Positions 31,588-40,434 of a DNA stretch of 64,000 bases are shown one piece after another. Each line of letters starts with the position of its first letter. Positions within the stretch are counted from its first letter, which is position 1. The notes below the pieces were generated by a model that worked only from the letters and a program-made list of their open reading frames with translations, was not told the origin of the DNA and made no database searches. This DNA comes from Aliishimia sp963678085 (lineage in GTDB: Bacteria > Pseudomonadota > Alphaproteobacteria > Rhodobacterales > Rhodobacteraceae): NCBI GenBank assembly GCA_963678085.1, contig OY782680.1, positions 1,488,001 through 1,552,000 on the forward strand, written 5' to 3'. The translations under genes and the position numbers were made by a program.

Positions 31588-31663
31588 TGGTGGGTGATGA
31601 GAGACTCGAACTCCCGGCATCTTCGGTGTAAACGAAGCGCTCTACCAACTGAGCTAATCACCC
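31588..31663 (-). tRNA. tRNA-Val (anticodon UAC)
   Basis: Seventy-six bases with encoded CCA. Acceptor GGGTGAT/ATCACCC, D-arm AGCTCAGTTGGTAGAGC, anticodon stem CTTCG/CGAAG around TTTACAC (anticodon TAC) and T-loop GGAGTTCGAGTCTCT are all present on the minus strand. Confidence 0.97.
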
Positions 31664-31771
31664 GTGAGCGCGTCTTTACGGCAAGTTCGACATGGTCTGC
31701 AAGCCCTTCTTGCAAAGTTTTATAAATTCTTTTTCATGCCCCGAACGCCCCTGTTTTGCAGATGGCTTTGG

Positions 31772-32902
31772 TTAGGATTTTTGGATCCAGCCGCCGCCAA
31801 ATATGCGAGAGCTGTCCCTGTCGTAAAAGACGCAGGCCTGACCTGGTGAGACGCCTTGCTCGGCGCATGCCAGCTCGACAATGGCACTCGTTTCCGAAGT
31901 TGGGCGCAGAATCGCATCAGCGGGGGGGCGGGTGGAGCGAATCTTGACCGCGATCGGCCAGCTTTCCTGCGAGGTAAACGGCGCATCGCCAAGCCAGTTT
32001 ATCTCAGCAATCGGAACGGTATGCGTGGCCAAGAGTTCTCGTGCGCCCACAATTACTTGTGCCTTATCCGTATCCAGCTTGACCACATAAAGCGGGTCTT
32101 GGTGCCCGCCGATTTTCAAACCGCGCCGCTGCCCGATCGTGTAATTGATAACGCCGTCATGGTGGCCCAAAACCGTTCCATCCACATGCACGATCTCTCC
32201 GGGTGCCATCGCCTCTGGGCGTAGCTTGCGAATAACAGAGGCATAATCCCCGTTAGGCACAAAGCAAATATCCTGGCTATCCGGTTTATGCGCCACCCCA
32301 AGCCCATATTTCTCGGCCAGTGCGCGGGTTTCCTCTTTTGATGCTAAGTGCCCCAACGGAAAGCGTAAATAGTCCAGCTGATTCGGCGTGGTCGAGAACA
32401 AGAAATAGGATTGATCGCGCGTTGCATCTGCGGCGCAATGCAGTTCGGGCCCAAACGCCCCCTCTTTGCGTTGGATATAATGTCCGGTCGCCATGCAATC
32501 CGCGTCAAGATCCTTCGCCGTTTCCAGCAAATCCTGAAATTTGACCCGTTCATTGCAGCGAATACAGGGCACCGGGGTCGCGCCAGCGAGATAACTATCG
32601 GCAAATTCGTCAATCACAGCATCTTTAAATTTGTTCTCATAATCTAAAACATAGTGTGGAAACCCCATATCTTCCGCCACGCGGCGCGCATCATGGATAT
32701 CCACCCCGGCGCAGCAGGCGCCTTTTTTCGCCAAAGCGGCCCCATGATCATAGAGCTGAAGCGTGACCCCAACCACGTCATAGCCCTCTGCTTTAAGCTG
32801 CGCTGCGACAACCGAGCTATCGACCCCGCCGGACATGGCAACCACCACGCGCGTGTCGCTTGGGTCTTTCGCAAACCCCAATGAATTTAGGACTTCGGTC
32901 AT
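31772..32902 (-). CDS. mnmA: tRNA-specific 2-thiouridylase
   Basis: Catalyses ATP-dependent 2-thiolation of U34 in tRNA-Glu, -Gln and -Lys. The PP-loop VVVAMSGGVDSSVVAAQL lies at about residue 20, the catalytic CxxC-type cysteines are in the GATPVPCIRCNERVKF and DSQDICFVPNGDY regions, and the C-terminal domain includes RGLKIGGHQDPLYVV. I start at 32902 (MTEVLNSLGF); in-frame ATG/GTG codons up to 32,920 are possible. It lies in opposite direction to sciP-ctrA, and its 5' region shares their intergenic space. Confidence 0.95.
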   Translation of the reverse strand: MTEVLNSLGFAKDPSDTRVVVAMSGGVDSSVVAAQLKAEGYDVVGVTLQLYDHGAALAKKGACCAGVDIHDARRVAEDMGFPHYVLDYENKFKDAVIDEFADSYLAGATPVPCIRCNERVKFQDLLETAKDLDADCMATGHYIQRKEGAFGPELHCAADATRDQSYFLFSTTPNQLDYLRFPLGHLASKEETRALAEKYGLGVAHKPDSQDICFVPNGDYASVIRKLRPEAMAPGEIVHVDGTVLGHHDGVINYTIGQRRGLKIGGHQDPLYVVKLDTDKAQVIVGARELLATHTVPIAEINWLGDAPFTSQESWPIAVKIRSTRPPADAILRPTSETSAIVELACAEQGVSPGQACVFYDRDSSRIFGGGWIQKS

Positions 32903-33029
32903 CTTGGTTTCCATTCCCACCTATGAGATCGACCAAAATATATGAAAATACGAAATACTCTCAACCCCGCAATTCACGCAAGATTAAGAGGAAGGGCGCA
33001 GATTATCCCCATAACAAGGGTACAGTGTG

Positions 33030-33308
33030 ATGTTTTTAAAGAAAGTTGAAGGTCCTAGAGCGGTTACACTGCCAGACGGGACAGTAATGAGTCGAGCTGA
33101 CTTGCCTCCATCTTCTACCCGTAGATGGGTCGTTTCGCGCAAAATCGCCGTAGTTCGCGGCGTTTTATATGGCTTGATCACGAAAGAAGAGGCTTTAGCG
33201 CAATACGGGCTGAGTGAAGAAGAATTCGCAAGCTGGGTTAAAGGCGTTGCAGAACATGGCGAAGACGCTTTAAAAGCGACAGCTTTACAAAAGTATAGAC
33301 AATCTTAG
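33030..33308 (+). CDS. sciP: CtrA inhibitor SciP (DUF1153)
   Basis: A 92-residue helix-turn-helix protein. The conserved opening KKVEGPRAVTLPDGTVMSRA and the block TRRWVVSRKIAVVRGV followed by GLITKEEALAQYGLSEEEF are diagnostic of DUF1153/SciP. In Caulobacter SciP binds CtrA-activated promoters and blocks transcription in G1. A GTG directly before the ATG is an alternative start. It precedes ctrA by about 90 bases on the same strand. Confidence 0.93.
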   Translation: MFLKKVEGPRAVTLPDGTVMSRADLPPSSTRRWVVSRKIAVVRGVLYGLITKEEALAQYGLSEEEFASWVKGVAEHGEDALKATALQKYRQS

Positions 33309-33334
33309 GTTGTTTTGACATATTGTTTTTGCTA

Positions 33335-33349
33335 TTAACGACGACTTAA
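33335..33349. promoter_or_regulatory. CtrA binding box upstream of ctrA
   Basis: Exact TTAA-N7-TTAA (TTAACGACGACTTAA), the full CtrA consensus, located 53 bases before the ctrA start. It implies autoregulation of ctrA, as known in Caulobacter. Confidence 0.85.
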
Positions 33350-33401
33350 CTCTTTTGCGGGAATGATGTATCAACCTTAATGCTTGAAGCGGAGCTACAT
33401 A

Positions 33402-34118
33402 ATGCGCGTACTGCTCGTTGAAGACGATCCTACTACATCAAAGAGCATCGAGTTGATGCTGACACACGCCAACTTGAACGTGTATTCAACAGATCTTGGC
33501 GAAGAAGGAATCGATCTAGCGAAGCTGTATGATTATGACTTGATCCTGCTCGATCTTGGGCTTCCCGATATGAATGGTCATGAGGTGCTGCGCCAGCTAC
33601 GCCTTGCACGTATCGAAACGCCTATACTGATTCTGTCTGGGTCCGATGACACAGAAAACAAATTGAAGGGCTTCGGATTTGGCGCGGATGACTATTTGAC
33701 CAAGCCTTTCCATCGGGAAGAGCTCGTTGCGCGCATCCATGCGATCATTCGCCGCTCCAAAGGGCATTCTCAATCGGTCATCGCGACAGGTCAGATCTCG
33801 GTCAATCTCGACGCGAAAACGGTGACGGTCGAGGGCAAGCCGGTGCATCTGACCGGAAAAGAATACCAAATGCTCGAGTTGCTTTCACTGCGCAAGGGAA
33901 CAACTCTCACCAAAGAAATGTTCCTAAATCACCTTTACGGTGGCATGGATGAACCAGAGCTGAAAATCATCGACGTGTTCATTTGCAAACTTCGCAAAAA
34001 ACTTAGCAATGCAACGGGCGGTGAAAACTACATCGAAACCGTGTGGGGCCGAGGCTATGTGCTAAGAGACCCAGAACCCTCAATACTGGACGACACACCT
34101 CTCGCAATTGGCGCATAA
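33402..34118 (+). CDS. ctrA: Cell-cycle response regulator CtrA
   Basis: A 238-residue OmpR-type response regulator. Receiver: MRVLLVEDDPTTSKSIELML, phospho-acceptor Asp in YDLILLDLGLPDMNG (Asp51), KPFHREELVARIHAI. DNA-binding winged helix: VHLTGKEYQMLELLSLRKG and LKIIDVFICKLRKKL. The Y-D-L-I-L-L-D-L-x-L-P-D-M-x-G string and the C-terminus identify CtrA. I use the ATG at 33,402 with GGAG seven bases upstream and discard six extra upstream residues. In Rhodobacterales CtrA controls motility and related traits rather than replication. Confidence 0.96.
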   Translation: MRVLLVEDDPTTSKSIELMLTHANLNVYSTDLGEEGIDLAKLYDYDLILLDLGLPDMNGHEVLRQLRLARIETPILILSGSDDTENKLKGFGFGADDYLTKPFHREELVARIHAIIRRSKGHSQSVIATGQISVNLDAKTVTVEGKPVHLTGKEYQMLELLSLRKGTTLTKEMFLNHLYGGMDEPELKIIDVFICKLRKKLSNATGGENYIETVWGRGYVLRDPEPSILDDTPLAIGA

Positions 34119-34701
34119 CTGACCTAACTTAAATTAGCCTCGATGTGACCTGCCTCGCCAGTGTTATGGTGCGCGCGCGGCACGCGCCAGTGTTTTGGAG
34201 GCCCACATGCCCTATAGCGCAGTGACATGTTCTGATCCCGAAATTTATGCGCAGATGGTTGTATTCATACCTCATCACCCCGAAAACTGGGCACCGGCTT
34301 TCGGATAAGGTGATGGGTTAAAGGGGAAAAGAAACACCCGAAATTCGGCTTTCCAGGTGCGTTTGGTATATTTACGAAAATTTGATGCTCCGGGATCAAA
34401 ATAGCGCGCGCACAGTATTTGGCAGAACGGGTGGCTGCCTTTCCTGTTTGTCTGCTCACTGCTTTCTGCGTGAGATCAGGAAGCTGGGATACAACGGGAG
34501 CTATTTGTCGCTGAAGCCGTTTTGTCAGAGGTGTGTTTGCCATCATGGTCGCAGTTTGAGCGCCGTTTTGATGCGCCATCAGGTCAGCAGGGGCGGGGCG
34601 CTCTTTCCCGTCTGCAAATTTGAGAGAATGAACGTCCAGCTTGTACGGCGATGCTGGCTCTAGTCCTCTGCTTTGTCCGTCAGAACGCGCGAAGCAGAGG
34701 G
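34119..34701. other. Repeat-rich intergenic region between ctrA and yqgE
   Basis: About 580 bases. It holds a 33-codon ORF at 34,207-34,308 (MPYSAVTCSDPEIYAQMVV, then running into the 101-bp element), which looks like a disrupted short gene or chance. The 101-bp element copy 2 is at 34,268-34,368 and the 46-bp palindrome at 34,660-34,705. A minus-strand frame filling 34,265-34,771 starts and ends inside repeats and overlaps yqgE, so I do not call it. Confidence 0.5.
34268..34368. mobile_element. 101-bp MITE-like element, copy 2
   Basis: Same length and plan as copy 1 at 25,328-25,428: ends TACC... and ...GGTA, central palindrome CCGAAAACTGGGCACCGG then CTTTCGG (34,280-34,304), then GGATAAG-TGATGG and an AATTCGG block. 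Right flank is TA, left flank CA. The two copies are diverged, so neither is very recent relative to the other. Confidence 0.7.
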
Positions 34702-34705
34702 CTAG
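34660..34705. repeat. 46-bp palindromic repeat, copy 1
   Basis: CTAGTCCTCTGCTT and its imperfect complement AAGCAGAGGGCTAG flank an 18-base centre. An almost identical 46-bp copy is at 50,292-50,337. Here it overlaps the stop region of yqgE (34,702) and could act as its terminator. Confidence 0.8.
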
Positions 34706-35343
34706 GCGCGGCCGCCCGACGCCGACAAGAGCGCAGGATCTACGCCCAATAGCCGGACTGCTTCGGCCCATTTTTGCGTGGCGATTACGCCAAAGAGGAG
34801 CTTGGGGTCGGCTTTCACAGTAAGCCAGCTGTTTTCTGTGATTTCGCGCTCCAGCTGCCCAGGCCCCCAGCCCGAATAGCCAAGCATCATCATGACATCG
34901 TGCGGTCCACGCCCTGCGGCGATATCTTCTAGAACATCAAGCGTTGGGGTCAGGGCGACTCTGGGTTCGACTTGTAGCGTGCGTAGGTCGGATTTATACT
35001 CGCCGCTATGCAGCACAAACCCCCGTCCAGTTTCGACTGGGCCGCCAAAATAGACCGGGACATGCGCCAAATCCACCGATGGCTTGATTTCAAGCTGTTC
35101 TAGGAGATCCTTAAATGACACATCCGCAGCGGGTTTGTTCACGATCAGCCCCATGGCGCCCTTTTCCGAATGCTCGCACAGATATACGACAGAGTTCTGA
35201 AAACGGGTATCTTCCAGGCTGGGCATTGCAATCAAAAACACCCCCGAGAGGCTTAGCCGCGCGGTGCTGGGATCTGGCTGAGATACCGGCTCTGTTTTGG
35301 GGCTATTCACCTGCTGCTGCCTCATATCATGATCACTGGTCAT
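34702..35343 (-). CDS. YqgE/AlgH family protein (UPF0301)
   Basis: A 213-residue cytoplasmic protein of the widely conserved YqgE/AlgH family: LSGVFLIAMPSLEDTRFQ and SVVYLCEHSEKGAMGLIVNK in the first half, VPVYFGGPVETGRGFVLH in the middle and MMLGYSGWGPGQLEREI near the end are characteristic. The molecular function is not settled. The first ~25 residues are variable, and the ATG at codon 7 could be the true start. The 3' end reaches into the 46-bp palindrome. Confidence 0.9.
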   Translation of the reverse strand: MTSDHDMRQQQVNSPKTEPVSQPDPSTARLSLSGVFLIAMPSLEDTRFQNSVVYLCEHSEKGAMGLIVNKPAADVSFKDLLEQLEIKPSVDLAHVPVYFGGPVETGRGFVLHSGEYKSDLRTLQVEPRVALTPTLDVLEDIAAGRGPHDVMMMLGYSGWGPGQLEREITENSWLTVKADPKLLFGVIATQKWAEAVRLLGVDPALLSASGGRA

Positions 35344-35480
35344 AGGGTAACCTGGGAGATTTAATTTTTAGTTCAAGCCCTTTGAAACAGAGAGCATGCG
35401 CTCCTATGGCTCATCTTGTGAAATACGATATTACGCAGACGTGACTTGGCAATCAAGTCAGGTTACGGCATGAGGGCGCT

Positions 35481-36284
35481 ATGCGAATACTGTGTTTTGT
35501 TTTTATTCTTTGGGGTCTTGTTCTACCTGCGGCGCATGCCGGGGATTTGGGCTCTGAAATTGTGGCGCATCGGATTTTGACCGGTTGGAGCGATAAGGCG
35601 GGCAAGCGGATCGCCGCGCTTGAGTTGCGCCTTGCGCCGGGTTGGAAAACCTATTGGCGCTTTCCTGGTGATGCGGGCATTCCGACTGAATTTGAGCTGG
35701 GCGCCTCAAGCAATTTGCAGGCGAGCCGTATCAAATGGCCGGCCCCGATCCTGTTTTGGGAGGGATCCTATCGCAGTGTCGGGTATGAAGACACTGTTGT
35801 GTTGCCGCTTTATCTCACACCCAGCCAAGCTGATCAGCCGATTGAGCTGCGCGGAGAGGTGCGCTTGGGCGTGTGCTCGGATATTTGCATCCCGCTTGAT
35901 TTGCCGCTGCGTGCAACGCTGCCCCCTGATATGAACAAGCGGCCCCCTGCTATTCTGGCGGCGCTGGCCACGACCCCCTTTATGGCGGCGGAGGCGGGTT
36001 TGCGCGGGGCAAAATGCGAGATTAGCCTGGCAGAAAATGGGTTCACATTGCGTGCGACATTGACGCTGCCGTCGACCGGCGCGCAGGAAGAGGCGGTGAT
36101 TGAAGCAGGTACGCCCGATTTTTGGGTTTCACCGCCTGAAGTGGAGCGGCGCGGCGATGCGCTCATACTGACCGCGCAAATGGTGCCACAAAGTGATGCG
36201 CCACTGACGATTGATCGCTCAAAGATCGCCTTTTTGATCCTAGGCAGTGATCATGCGGTAAGAGCGGTTGGCTGCACCGGATAA
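35481..36284 (+). CDS. DsbD N-terminal-domain-like periplasmic thiol protein
   Basis: A 267-residue protein with a signal peptide (VFILWGLVLPAAHAGD) and a DsbD-alpha/ScsB-like immunoglobulin-fold domain: LAPGWKTYWRFPGDAGIPTEF, YEDTVVLPLYL and the Cys pair in GVCSDICIP. There is no membrane domain and no C-terminal thioredoxin domain, so it is a stand-alone version. It presumably passes or receives reducing equivalents to periplasmic proteins. It converges with the reductive dehalogenase gene, with only 9 bases between stops. Confidence 0.85.
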   Translation: MRILCFVFILWGLVLPAAHAGDLGSEIVAHRILTGWSDKAGKRIAALELRLAPGWKTYWRFPGDAGIPTEFELGASSNLQASRIKWPAPILFWEGSYRSVGYEDTVVLPLYLTPSQADQPIELRGEVRLGVCSDICIPLDLPLRATLPPDMNKRPPAILAALATTPFMAAEAGLRGAKCEISLAENGFTLRATLTLPSTGAQEEAVIEAGTPDFWVSPPEVERRGDALILTAQMVPQSDAPLTIDRSKIAFLILGSDHAVRAVGCTG

Positions 36285-36293
36285 CGCATAAGC

Positions 36294-39200
36294 TTACAGA
36301 TCGAGCGTTAGCGAGGTTTGGCCGGGGGCGGCTCTGCTTTGGCAGGTGATGATTTCTGTTTCGCGCTGCGCTTTGGACAAGACAAAATCGCGATGCTCGA
36401 CCTCTCCCTTGTAGCCGCATTTACACACACCGCAGATGCCATCAGAACATTTGACATCGACCGGCACCCCGTTCTCAAGCAGCACATCGGAAATGGTTTT
36501 GTCCGCGGGGATTTCGAAGCTGCGCCCTGACTTGGCAAGTGTGACGGTGAAGGCGTGGTTCACATAATCTGGCTGCTCGGGCACTGAGAAATATTCCAAA
36601 TGCCGCGCCTCTTCAGGAAAACCCTGCTGCTCAGCGGCCTCCATTACGGCGCTCATGAAGCGATCCGGCCCGCAAGTATAGACATGCCAGCCATGCTGAT
36701 ACCCGCTAAGCACCTTCTCCAGATCTGCCCGCGTGCCTTGATCTGAGAAGTGATACTGCACGCGATTGGCCCAGGGCATATTGGCAAGATCTGTCAGATA
36801 TCCGGCCTCGTCCTGTTTGCTGGCGGAGTAATGCAGTTCAAACTCCGCGCCAAGCGCGTGCAGGCGATGGGCAAAGGCGATCATGGGGGTTATGCCAATG
36901 CCACCCCCCATTAAGAACGTCTTTGTGGCGCTTTCCTCCAGTTCAAAATGGTTGATGGGTTTTGAGATAAAGACCCGCCGCCCTTCGTTAAAAATCCGGT
37001 GCATCATTTTGGAGCCGCCCCGGCCCGCATCTTCGCGCAGCACACCGATCTGGTATTTCGAGTTGTCGTTTGGGTCGCCGGACATGGAATATTGCCGCAC
37101 AAATTCCGGGGTGACGACGACGTCCAAATGCCCGCCCGCGCTCCAATCTGGCAAGGGCGCACCATCCCAAGCGGTGAATTCATATTTCGTCACATTCCCG
37201 GTCATGGGCTCGACTTTCGACAGACGTGCCATGATCACCGGCGCATCCGCAAAATCGGGCCGGGCATGGGCCAGCCCCTCGACCTGCCCGCGCGCAAGCC
37301 GTTCTTTGTAGACCTGCGGCGTGAGCAGCTCTTGATAGGCTTTGATCCCCGCCTCGCGATCCATCGGGAACGGGTAGGGGTAGGGCCAGGGCGCAAGATT
37401 GGCCGGATAGACAGCGAGCGTTTGGTCCTCATATTTGATGTCTAGGCTCGGGTCGATCTCACGGCGGTTGACCGGCGCGCTTGGTTCCTTATAGCCGCCA
37501 TCCTCTTTCAGCTCGAGATCCCACCACCATTTCTTAGCCTCGTTCAGCCCACCATTGCCCAAGCGATCATCCAGCTTGGCCAGCATCGGCGCGCTCACGG
37601 GCATATGCATCGCCATCCAGCGGAACGGCTTTTCTTTGAACAACCCCTCAAGGTTCCAAGGGCAGGTTTTCATACAGCGCCCACACATCGCGCCGCCTTC
37701 GGTGGTGATGCGATAGGTGGTGCATTTCTGACTGTCCGATTTCCAAATCTCATAGCCGTTAAACATCAGCTTTGGCCCGGCGGTGATCGCGCCAGAGGGA
37801 CACTCGCGCGCGCATTTCTTACAATTATTGCAGAAATTTTGCAGACCAAAGTCAATCGGCTTGTCATGGGCCAGCGGCATATCGGTCGTGACGGCACCGG
37901 ATTTCAGGCGTGGCCCAAGCAGCGGGTTCAGGATCACCTCGCCAATGCGACTAACCTCGCCCAGCCCAGAAAGCAGCAAGAGCGGCGGCTGTAGCACTTC
38001 TCCATCCATCACCGAATGGGCCTTGGCGCTATAGCCCAAATTGCGGATCTGTTTGGCAATCACCCCGCCCAAAAGCGAAAAGCGCAAATAGGCCCGCATG
38101 GATTGTGCGACCCCAATCCAATCATCGCCCGAGGCCCCCTCCATCGTCTCATAACCCTGATCAATGATCATAGAAATGGCGTTATGCTGCGTGGGGTGAA
38201 TCTCTGCGCCGGTGGCATCATGGCTATACCACGCCCATTCCGGGCAACGCGAAATCCCCACCGCATCCACACCGAGAAAATAGCTCGCCGCTTTCACGTT
38301 CTCGGCATTGCGCTCAGCGTCGCTCAAAGCAGGGGCCTTCGCCGCCTCCCCATCTTGCAGCAATACAAAGGCCCCAAGCGCGCGGCGCTGTGCAAAGGCA
38401 TGGGCACTTTTGCGCGCATACCACCCGCCCGAAGCCGCCCTTTGCTGCTTTTTGCCCAGATCTCCAAATTGCGCGCGCGCGAACATATCGGTGCGCTTGG
38501 GCACACGCGGCACGCGGGGCTCGTCAATAAAGGTCGTGGGTTCCTCCACCCGCCTCAGCGTTTCAAAGGCATGCGCCCCATCCACATAACGGCGCTTTCG
38601 ATAAGGATCAGGGTTCACTGCGCTCTTGGCGCTGCCCTTCCCGACCCACCAAGCTGGCCCATAGCTTTGCGCGGCCCAAGGCGCGAGCGGCACATCAGCC
38701 GCCATTCCAAAATTGGTCGTGACCGCCGCCAGCCCAAAGCCTTCCCCAATAAAGGGCGCAAAGAGCTGCCCGCGCTCAACGCTCGCCAAACCAGATGCAA
38801 CCGCAAGCTGGTTCAAATCCACATCCGAAGACGTTGCCGTATGCGCCTTGGCCTCAAAACCCAACAGATGCAGATAGCTAGAAAGGATCACCGCCGTCTC
38901 AGTGGCGCGCAACGCAGCCCGGTGATCCTGCGCATCCATGATCCATTCTGAGCCGGGCTCGCTTTGCACAGGCGCGCGCATATGTTCATTCAGGATCACC
39001 AGACAATGGCTATGCCCGTTGATCGAGCTTGGAGGGGCAGCAATGCTCTCTTTCAGCTCGGCCATGATCACATCAATGCCCGAGGCCAGCGTCTTGGTTT
39101 GCTTTGTGCGGATATCTTCGGCCAGCCGGTCAATATCAGGATTTGACACCGGCTCGGCCAGCCGCGCCCCCGCAGGCAGCGGGCAGATCCCCATCATCGA

Positions 39201-39491
39201 GGCATCTTGGAAATAGCCAAAGGCTTTCATATGTCGGGCGCGCTCAGCCTGATCGCTTGGCGCAGACGCGGCGACCTTGTTCACCAGCCCGGCACGCAGC
39301 ACATCCATCATCGCCTGATACTCACCCATCGCATTGACCAGCGAATGCGGCGTGTTCAGGCGGCGAAAATCCAACGGCTGAAAGGCGGGCGCCGCGCTCA
39401 GGTCAACCTCAGCGCGGCGTTTCAGTCTTTCAAGCGGGTAGGGGCCCAGATGAAAGGGGCGGTTCTTCGTCGAAAAAAAACGTGCGCCCAT
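36294..39491 (-). CDS. Self-sufficient reductive dehalogenase fused to flavin/[2Fe-2S] reductase
   Basis: A 1065-residue cytoplasmic protein without Tat signal. Residues ~1-300 form a first, cysteine-poor dehalogenase-like repeat; ~340-640 the catalytic corrinoid domain ending with two [4Fe-4S] sites (C554-x2-C-x2-C-x3-C564 in CNNCKKCARECP, and C590 with C603-x2-C-x3-C610 in CGRCMKTCPW). Residues ~750-970 are a ferredoxin-NADP reductase-like module (RQYSMSG for flavin, MGGGIGITPM for nucleotide), and the C-terminus is a plant-type [2Fe-2S] domain (C1015, C1020, C1023, C1050). This layout matches aerobic, NAD(P)H-driven catabolic dehalogenases such as BhbA, which removes halogen from hydroxybenzoates. 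The substrate here is unknown. It follows coxM by 58 bases. Confidence 0.88.
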   Translation of the reverse strand: MGARFFSTKNRPFHLGPYPLERLKRRAEVDLSAAPAFQPLDFRRLNTPHSLVNAMGEYQAMMDVLRAGLVNKVAASAPSDQAERARHMKAFGYFQDASMMGICPLPAGARLAEPVSNPDIDRLAEDIRTKQTKTLASGIDVIMAELKESIAAPPSSINGHSHCLVILNEHMRAPVQSEPGSEWIMDAQDHRAALRATETAVILSSYLHLLGFEAKAHTATSSDVDLNQLAVASGLASVERGQLFAPFIGEGFGLAAVTTNFGMAADVPLAPWAAQSYGPAWWVGKGSAKSAVNPDPYRKRRYVDGAHAFETLRRVEEPTTFIDEPRVPRVPKRTDMFARAQFGDLGKKQQRAASGGWYARKSAHAFAQRRALGAFVLLQDGEAAKAPALSDAERNAENVKAASYFLGVDAVGISRCPEWAWYSHDATGAEIHPTQHNAISMIIDQGYETMEGASGDDWIGVAQSMRAYLRFSLLGGVIAKQIRNLGYSAKAHSVMDGEVLQPPLLLLSGLGEVSRIGEVILNPLLGPRLKSGAVTTDMPLAHDKPIDFGLQNFCNNCKKCARECPSGAITAGPKLMFNGYEIWKSDSQKCTTYRITTEGGAMCGRCMKTCPWNLEGLFKEKPFRWMAMHMPVSAPMLAKLDDRLGNGGLNEAKKWWWDLELKEDGGYKEPSAPVNRREIDPSLDIKYEDQTLAVYPANLAPWPYPYPFPMDREAGIKAYQELLTPQVYKERLARGQVEGLAHARPDFADAPVIMARLSKVEPMTGNVTKYEFTAWDGAPLPDWSAGGHLDVVVTPEFVRQYSMSGDPNDNSKYQIGVLREDAGRGGSKMMHRIFNEGRRVFISKPINHFELEESATKTFLMGGGIGITPMIAFAHRLHALGAEFELHYSASKQDEAGYLTDLANMPWANRVQYHFSDQGTRADLEKVLSGYQHGWHVYTCGPDRFMSAVMEAAEQQGFPEEARHLEYFSVPEQPDYVNHAFTVTLAKSGRSFEIPADKTISDVLLENGVPVDVKCSDGICGVCKCGYKGEVEHRDFVLSKAQRETEIITCQSRAAPGQTSLTLDL

Positions 39492-39549
39492 ATGTGAACC
39501 CCCAAAAAACCAAGACGCCAGCCAATTAGCCCAGCGTCTCGCGCATGTG

Positions 39550-40335
39550 TCAGCTGGCGGCAGTTACCGCACGTTTGGTCATAACATGCACCAGATGCGC
39601 GCGATAGGCCTTGCTGCCATGCAAATCGGCAATCATGCCATCTGCCTCGGGGGCCGCAGGAACCGCATCTGCAGAGAAATCAGCACTCAGAGCCTCTTCC
39701 GCAGCGCTCCAACGGAACACGCCTTCCTCAGAGGCCCCCGTGACTGCCACCCGCACACCGCTCTCATATTTGGCAACAAACACACCAACCATGGCAAAGC
39801 GCGAGGCGGGCTGCACAAATTTCTGATAATTCGCGGCCTCCGGGATTGGGAATTTCACGCCTGTGATGATCTCGCCATCATCAAGCGCTGTTGTGAACAT
39901 GCCTTGGAAATACTCATCCGCTGGGATTTCGCGCCCATTGGTGACGATCACAGCCCCCGAGCCCAAAGCCGCCGCCGGGTAGCACGCCGCTGGATCATTA
40001 TTGGCCAAAGAGCCTCCAATCGTGCCCCGGTTGCGCACAGCCGGATCGCCAATATGGCTCGCCAGCGCCGCCAAAGCCGGATAGGCTTCTGCCGCCTGCG
40101 CGGCCACCGTAGCATGGCTCACCGCACCTCCAATGGTCAACACACCATCGGCCGCCGAAACACCCTGCATCTCAGCGATGCCCGATAGGCTCACCAAACT
40201 GCCCGGCTGGTTGAGGCGCTGCTTCAAGGTCGGGATCAGCGTTTGCCCTCCCCCCAAAGCCTGCGCCTCTTCATTGCCCAAAGCCGCCACGGCCTCCGCC
40301 ACAGATCCGGGTTTTACGAAGTCAAAATTATACAT
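39550..40335 (-). CDS. Molybdenum hydroxylase FAD-binding subunit (CoxM-like)
   Basis: A 261-residue FAD subunit of the xanthine dehydrogenase/CO dehydrogenase family. The N-terminal PCMH FAD motif appears as EAQALGGGQTLIPTLKQRL and IGDPAVRNRGTIGGSLANNDP. It carries electrons from the [2Fe-2S] subunit to the acceptor. Encoded in the order coxG-S-L-M on the minus strand. Confidence 0.93.
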   Translation of the reverse strand: MYNFDFVKPGSVAEAVAALGNEEAQALGGGQTLIPTLKQRLNQPGSLVSLSGIAEMQGVSAADGVLTIGGAVSHATVAAQAAEAYPALAALASHIGDPAVRNRGTIGGSLANNDPAACYPAAALGSGAVIVTNGREIPADEYFQGMFTTALDDGEIITGVKFPIPEAANYQKFVQPASRFAMVGVFVAKYESGVRVAVTGASEEGVFRWSAAEEALSADFSADAVPAAPEADGMIADLHGSKAYRAHLVHVMTKRAVTAAS

Positions 40336-40370
40336 GGTTCTTTCCTCTTGGAGCTTAACGTTTCAAAAAC

Positions 40371-40422
40371 GCCGCCCCTTCATTTGGCTGAAAATACCTC
40401 GGGGTCTGGGGCAGAGCCCCAG
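40371..40422 (-). repeat. Intergenic hairpin element, copy 1 (between coxL and coxM)
   Basis: Plus-strand text GCCGCCCCTTCATTTGGC is followed by AAAATACCTCGGGG and a 7-bp stem CTGGGGC-AGA-GCCCCAG. The same block layout (CCCCTTCATTTGGC, AAATACCT, then a G-rich hairpin) recurs at 50,115-50,176. The hairpin could moderate read-through into coxM. Confidence 0.6.
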
Positions 40423-40434
40423 TCCGAACCTCAG

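Noticed and set aside
34265..34771. 168-residue minus-strand frame between ctrA and yqgE
   Set aside because: It begins inside yqgE and the 46-bp palindrome and ends inside the 101-bp element, and has no recognisable motif; probably chance.
38016..38951. 311-residue plus-strand frame inside the dehalogenase gene
   Set aside because: Lies antisense to a conserved region with clear motifs; composition is Arg/His-rich as expected for an antisense shadow in GC-rich DNA.
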